DNA from: Pseudomonadota bacterium
GTDB lineage: Bacteria > Pseudomonadota > Gammaproteobacteria > Burkholderiales > Burkholderiaceae_C
Assembly: GCA_023442945.1 (NCBI GenBank)
Contig: JAEZWW010000082.1
Span: 3,500 to 67,499 of the forward strand
Length of the DNA: 64,000 nt
Reading direction: 5' to 3'
Positions 60,410 through 64,000 of this stretch are shown here, piece by piece. The notes under the pieces are model-generated. The model was not told where the DNA came from. It made no database searches and saw only the letters and a program-made list of their open reading frames with translations. Position 1 is the stretch's first letter, and each line of letters starts with the position of its first letter. A program made the position numbers and the translations under genes.

Positions 60410-60844
60410 TCAGGGGTGGAGGTAAACCGCCTGCACGCGGCCATTTTCCAGCTCGACCAGCTGCACGGTGTCAACGCCGTTGATGCGCGCACGGTACACC
60501 TCCAGCTTGTAGATGTCGCCATCGCGTTCGCGGTAGCCCGAGCCCAGCGCCTCCAGCACGTTGAGCGCCGGCAGCGGGTCGCCGTCGCGGCGGCCGTTGC
60601 GGTCGTAGGCCTGGGCGTTGCCAACGCTGTCGAACTCGATCGAGTCGGATTCGTGGCACGACTCCAGGTCGTCCGGGCGGAAGCGCTTGTCGCGGATCAG
60701 CACATAGGCCTCGGCCGTGCTGACCCTGTCACCGATCAGGCGCGGTCGGCATTCGCGGTCCCAGTCGTCGTCGTCACCGCCGCAGCCGCTGACGAGCAGC
60801 GCGGTGCCCATCGCGATCGGAAAAATCCAGCGTGGCAGGTTCAT
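60410..60844 (-). CDS. Putative lipoprotein, unknown
   Basis: The 144-residue protein has a lipoprotein signal with lipobox LVSGC (Cys at about residue 22), then an Asp-rich stretch (GGDDDDWDREC). The body has pairs of short strands (SIEFDSVGNAQAYDRNG, DIYKLEVYRARINGVDTVQL). I do not recognise the family. The ATG at 60844 is chosen because it starts the signal peptide. Confidence 0.7.
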   Translation of the reverse strand: MNLPRWIFPIAMGTALLVSGCGGDDDDWDRECRPRLIGDRVSTAEAYVLIRDKRFRPDDLESCHESDSIEFDSVGNAQAYDRNGRRDGDPLPALNVLEALGSGYRERDGDIYKLEVYRARINGVDTVQLVELENGRVQAVYLHP

Positions 60845-61094
60845 GGTGTCCCCTCTTGGCCAGGTTGAAAGGCCAGTATCCGGGGGTGAAACTCCCCCGC
60901 TTTGTCGGACAGGGCCGGGCGCGTCCGTGGGACCAGGGCGATCGCCTGCCCGGCGCGGCGCCCCCAGGACGGCCAGCCGTTGCAGACAGGTGCGTCGGCG
61001 GCTGCGCCCCTGCATGGCGCGTGGCCTGCGCGGTGAGCGGGGTTGGGGTGGCCCTGTGGCGCCACCGAGGCCTGGTTGTCAAAGGGCCCCTGTT
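60845..61094. other. Intergenic region, nothing recognised
   Basis: About 250 GC-rich bases between the lipoprotein gene and repeat copy 16. No gene, terminator or clear promoter is seen. Confidence 0.5.
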
Positions 61095-61157
61095 TTCAAG
61101 CCTTTTAGCCCGTTGGCCCTAGACAATCAAGCGCGGTCAGCTTGCTTTTTGATAGCG
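61092..61157 (-). repeat. Dispersed repeat copy 16, at the end of the EamA gene
   Basis: On the minus strand GCTATCAAAAAGCAAGCTGA, then CCGCGCTTGATTG, TCTAGGGCC and TAAAAGG. The TGA stop of the EamA gene lies inside it. Confidence 0.75.
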
Positions 61158-62044
61158 TTTTTTGGCGACGGCCGTGAACTCATCCACAAGCCCAACGCGA
61201 TGCACGCCAGCGCGGCCCAGCCCCAGCCGTCGACCCGCTCGCCCAGCAGCGCCCAGCCCAGCACGGCGGCGGTGACGGGGTTCAGCGCCAGGAACACCGT
61301 GACCCGCGTCGGGCTTTCGTGTTTGAGCGCGTACAGCCACAGCAGGTAGCCCACGCCGCTGGACAGGCCGATGAACACGATCACCCACCAAGCCAGCGGC
61401 GACAGCGCCCCCACGCGCTGCGGCCAGGCTTCGGTCAGCGCCAGCACGGCGAGGAACAGCACCGATGCGCCCATTGCGAGCGCCGACACCGGCAGCGTGG
61501 GGTAGCGCCGCAGGTACGGCCGGTACAGCACGCTGCACACGGCGCCCGTCAGCGCGCTACCCAGCACCGCCAGCACGCCCAGCCAAGGCAGCGGCTGGCC
61601 GGCCTGCGCCGCCAGGTGCGGCACCAGGTCCAAGGCCACGCCGCCGATCGACAGCAGCACGCCCGCGCCCAAAAGCGGCTTGAAGCGCTCGCGCCCCAGC
61701 GCAGCACCTAAAAGCAGCGTCAGCAGGGGCACCAGGCTGAAGATCAGCGCCGCGCGCGCCGCGCCCACGGTTTGCAGGCCGTAGTTCATCAAGGCGATCA
61801 GCACCGCAAACTGGCCGATGCCCAGCGCCGCCATGGCCGCCAGGTCGCGCCGCGGCACCGGGGTGGGCAGCGCCGCCCGCCGCCACGCGCCGCGCACAAA
61901 GGGCAGCAGGCAGGCCAGGCCGATGGCGTAGCGCAGCAGCGCCAGCGTCAGCGGCGGCACTTCGCCCACGACGTAGCGCGACGCGACGATGGCCGCGCCC
62001 ACCTGCACGCCGGTGGCCGCGGCGGCCAGCAGCGGGGCGTTCAC
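61127..62044 (-). CDS. EamA-family (DMT superfamily) transporter
   Basis: The 305-residue protein has about ten hydrophobic segments in two EamA repeats (LRYAIGLACLLPFVRGAW; VTVFLALNPVTAAVLGWALLG). Members export amino acids or metabolites. The GTG start at 62044 overlaps the TGA of the MarR-GNAT gene, so the two are coupled. The last residues (NAIKKQADRA) and stop are encoded by repeat copy 16. The reading frame also stays open upstream through the MarR-GNAT gene in another frame, which is not coding. Confidence 0.87.
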   Translation of the reverse strand: MNAPLLAAAATGVQVGAAIVASRYVVGEVPPLTLALLRYAIGLACLLPFVRGAWRRAALPTPVPRRDLAAMAALGIGQFAVLIALMNYGLQTVGAARAALIFSLVPLLTLLLGAALGRERFKPLLGAGVLLSIGGVALDLVPHLAAQAGQPLPWLGVLAVLGSALTGAVCSVLYRPYLRRYPTLPVSALAMGASVLFLAVLALTEAWPQRVGALSPLAWWVIVFIGLSSGVGYLLWLYALKHESPTRVTVFLALNPVTAAVLGWALLGERVDGWGWAALACIALGLWMSSRPSPKNAIKKQADRA

Positions 62045-63000
62045 AGGTCCAGCGCCCAGTGTTCGCCGACCAGGTCCTGGCCAAAGCTGCGGTGCGGCGC
62101 GCTGTCGATCAGCCGAAAGCCGCGTTGGGCGTAAATGCCGCGTGCGACCAGCAGGTTGGCGTTGGTCCACAGCACCAGCCGGCGGTAGCCCTTGGCGCGG
62201 GCGAAGGCGATGCATTCGTCCGTCAGCCGGCCGCCCAGCCCCAGGCCGCGCGCGGCGGGGGTCAGCAGCAAAAGGCGCAGCTTGGCTTCGCCCTCGGCGT
62301 CGCCGCGCACCACGAAGACGGAGCCCACGCGTTCGCCGTTCAGCTCGGCGATGAAGCCGCGCTCGCGCGCCGGGTCGTGCTGGCGCACCATGCCGGCGGC
62401 GATCTCGGCCACCAGCGCCTCGAATTCGCTGTTCCAGCCGAATTCCTGCCAGTACAGCGCGCCGTGCTGCTCCACCACCCAGCCCATGTCGCCGGGGCGG
62501 GGCTCGCGCAGCACGATGGTGCGGTCGGCGCCGCCGCCGGGCGTCAGCAGCGTTTGCGCGCGCTGCAGGGCGCCAACCAGCTCGCGCCGCGCCTCGGCCG
62601 GCAAGGGCGCCAGCACGCGCGCCATTTCTTCGCGCGACCGCTGCTGCAGCGGCTCGAACGCACGCAAGCCCTCGGGCGTGAGCGAAATGTCCTGCACCCG
62701 CGCGTCGGCCGCCGACGCCTCTTTGGCGATCCAGCGCTTGGCCGCAAAGCGCCGCAGCAGCCGGCTGAGGTAGCCCGCGTCCAGGTTCAGCGCCCGCGCC
62801 AGCGCCGAGCCGCTGCACGGCCCGTGGTGCGCCAATTCGTACAGCACGCGCACCTCGGTCAGCGAAAACGCGCTGTCCAGGTACGGGTTCAGCACGCCGA
62901 TGCGCTGGGTGTAGAAGCGGTTGAACGCGCGCAAGGCGTCGATCTCGGCCGCATCCACCGGCGCGGCGGTGGGTAGGGGGGCGTAGGCTGGCGATGTCAT
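62041..63000 (-). CDS. MarR-GNAT fusion: regulator with N-acetyltransferase domain
   Basis: The 319-residue protein has a MarR winged helix in the first half (about 25-150; FSLTEVRVLYELAHHGPCSG, ARALNLDAGYLSRLLRRF) and a GNAT acetyltransferase in the second (VFVVRGDAEGEAKLRLLLL, then ARGLGLGGRLTDECIAFARA as the acetyl-CoA loop). Such two-domain proteins are a known group. The start at 63000 is chosen; the frame upstream runs into the operator. It is the first gene of a unit with the EamA transporter, suggesting it controls export of a compound it may also acetylate. Confidence 0.87.
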   Translation of the reverse strand: MTSPAYAPLPTAAPVDAAEIDALRAFNRFYTQRIGVLNPYLDSAFSLTEVRVLYELAHHGPCSGSALARALNLDAGYLSRLLRRFAAKRWIAKEASAADARVQDISLTPEGLRAFEPLQQRSREEMARVLAPLPAEARRELVGALQRAQTLLTPGGGADRTIVLREPRPGDMGWVVEQHGALYWQEFGWNSEFEALVAEIAAGMVRQHDPARERGFIAELNGERVGSVFVVRGDAEGEAKLRLLLLTPAARGLGLGGRLTDECIAFARAKGYRRLVLWTNANLLVARGIYAQRGFRLIDSAPHRSFGQDLVGEHWALDL

Positions 63001-63023
63001 CCCCAAAGTATGCGGCCAATTGT

Positions 63024-63036
63024 TTGCTTTAAGCAA
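63024..63036. promoter_or_regulatory. Perfect MarR-type operator
   Basis: TTGCTTTAAGCAA is a palindrome around a central T, 24 bases before the MarR-GNAT start. The TTGCTT/AAGCAA form is common for MarR-GNAT regulators, so autoregulation is likely. Confidence 0.7.
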
Positions 63037-63309
63037 TTAAGAATGCGGTGAAAGGCAATCAATTGGCGCGAGCGACTGTTGGCTTTGCGCCGCAGGACCA
63101 CCGCGCGCGGGGGGTAGGGGTGACGGGGTGTATCCGCAGCACAGGCATGACGGTGTCAATAAACACAGGCAGACAGAACCCGAAGGTGTTACAAATTCGA
63201 CCGCAACCGGGGCGACATTTGGTTGCAGGGCGGTGCTGGGGGCGTGCTCGAATGTTGGGTTGAGCGCGGCGTGGTCGCGCGCCCCCACAACTCTGCCCCC
63301 GACACAACG
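63037..63309. other. Divergent region, no gene recognised
   Basis: About 270 bases between the MarR operator and the lipoprotein gene at 63310. No coding sequence is supported and no clear promoter seen. A longer frame upstream of 63310 is open but lacks a start with a ribosome site. Confidence 0.45.
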
Positions 63310-63909
63310 ATGAAGAAATCTGCCCGACTCTTGTTTTGCGCCGCCCTCAGCACCGCCGTGCTCGCCGGCTGCCAGCGCAACGATGCCGCGCCCGCCCCGG
63401 CACCCACGCCAGCTCCCGCTCCAGCGCCTGCACCCGCGCCCGCCCCAGCCCCAGCACCCGCCGCACCGATCGTGGTGCCGGCCGCCCCGGCGGCTTCGGC
63501 ACCGGTGAGCGCCGCGCCCGCCGCGTCGGAAGTGATCATGAGCCAGCCCGGCCCGGCTGGCACCACCTGGAACCTGACGCGGGTGGCGGTCACGGGGCGC
63601 CTGATGACGGTGCAGTTCCAGGTCAAGCCGGAAGCGGGCAAGTCGATGCTGCTGACGTCGCAGCGCATGACGGAAGTCAACCTGGTCGACGACGCCACGT
63701 CGCAGCGCTACAGCGTGCTGAAAGACGACACCGGCAAGTACATGGCTTCGCCCCTGACCTCGAAGGGTGACGACCTGCGCGTTGACAGCGGGGTCGACAA
63801 GTCGGCCGTGGTCTGGTTCAAGTTCCCGGCGCCGCCGGAAGGCTCGACCAGCGTGTCGATCAACATCCCGGACGTCGGCCCCTTCGACGGCGTGACGGTC
63901 AAGCGCTGA
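63310..63909 (+). CDS. Lipoprotein with Pro-Ala repeats
   Basis: The 199-residue protein has a signal with lipobox LAGC (AALSTAVLAGCQRND), a Pro-Ala run (about residues 25-60, P-A repeated) and a folded C-terminal domain (TTWNLTRVAVTGRLMTVQFQ, DDLRVDSGVDKSAVVWFKFP). The run probably spans the space from membrane to cell wall. I do not recognise the domain. The next gene starts at the stop codon (TGATG), so both are probably coupled. Confidence 0.75.
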   Translation: MKKSARLLFCAALSTAVLAGCQRNDAAPAPAPTPAPAPAPAPAPAPAPAPAAPIVVPAAPAASAPVSAAPAASEVIMSQPGPAGTTWNLTRVAVTGRLMTVQFQVKPEAGKSMLLTSQRMTEVNLVDDATSQRYSVLKDDTGKYMASPLTSKGDDLRVDSGVDKSAVVWFKFPAPPEGSTSVSINIPDVGPFDGVTVKR

Positions 63910-64000
63910 TGCGGGCCACGCTCTGGCCGGCCGCGCTGGCGGCCCTGGGCGCGCTGCAGGCATGCTCGCCACCCTCGGGTGACGCGCCAGCGGCCAGCGG
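63909..64000 (+). CDS. Partial lipoprotein gene at window end
   Basis: The ATG overlaps the stop of the preceding lipoprotein gene. The 30 codons visible (MRATLWPAALAALGALQACS...) are a lipoprotein signal with the lipobox ending in LQAC. The rest lies outside the window. It may form a unit with the Pro-Ala lipoprotein. Confidence 0.6.
   Translation, partial: MRATLWPAALAALGALQACSPPSGDAPAAS

Noticed and set aside
61127..63019. A single 630-residue protein joining the EamA gene with upstream sequence
   Set aside because: The upstream part is out of frame with the real MarR-GNAT gene; the EamA gene has its own GTG start with a GTGA overlap.

Overview
The window is GC-rich chromosomal DNA from a betaproteobacterium of the order Burkholderiales, most likely family Comamonadaceae. 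That placement is inferred from gene content and style: a BPSS1780-type membrane protein, a polA / DUF2782 / thrB neighbourhood, two proteins ending in IPTL-CTERM-like sorting tails, a second infA beside a small RRM gene, and a short dispersed repeat. No rRNA is present. One tRNA-Ala(CGC) is seen.

Layout. 1-3300 is an accessory-looking block: an XRE regulator cut by the window edge faces an unrecognised two-gene unit plus a DUF2188 gene, with a repeated operator word between them, next to tRNA-Ala. 3400-17600 holds housekeeping and metabolic genes (a homoserine-dehydrogenase-like SAF protein, hydrolase, TauE/SafE transporter, guaC, TetR, an exported CxxC protein, uvrD, BPSS1780 protein, thrB, DUF2782, polA). 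17676-25507 is an AraC regulator divergent from a seven-gene catabolic cluster of unknown substrate: BKACE/DUF849, RBBP9-like hydrolase, Rieske protein, carboxymuconolactone-decarboxylase-like protein, MFS transporter, quinone oxidoreductase and acyl-CoA ligase. 25628-32447 carries fbp, pepN, prfB (programmed +1 frameshift) and a lactate permease gene broken by a one-base frameshift. 32650-40444 is a tetrathionate respiration locus, ttrRS divergent from ttrBCA.

40995-52160 contains two large surface proteins with IPTL-CTERM-like tails (a glycine-rich beta-helix protein and a protein with three tandem Ig/cadherin-like repeats). Between them lie a hydrolase, an acyl-CoA synthetase, a VOC protein, an aldo/keto reductase, ybaK, a YidD-like reading frame that runs without a stop into plsY, and a RidA protein. 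52495-57007 carries an aspartic protease, yajQ, a DUF2164 gene, murB, an RRM protein and infA. 57008-64000 carries a TetR/tautomerase/VOC unit with near-perfect palindromic operators, a 65-residue membrane protein, an MFS transporter, lipoproteins, and a MarR-GNAT/EamA pair.

The most unusual signal is a short interspersed repeat, about 50-65 bp, found at least 16 times. Its core reads GCTAT, about 8 variable bases, AGCTGCCCGCGCA, then TAGGGC and often GCGGCC. Most copies are intergenic. Three lie inside essential or conserved genes (polA, pepN, an acyl-CoA synthetase) in the same reading frame, adding an I-A-A-R-A-like peptide. One lies across the yidD-like/plsY junction where no stop remains, and one supplies the stop codon of an EamA transporter. 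Four copies show matched stem arms with compensatory changes, pointing to a hairpin. No copy was seen in the 1-3300 block, in keeping with a foreign origin for that block.
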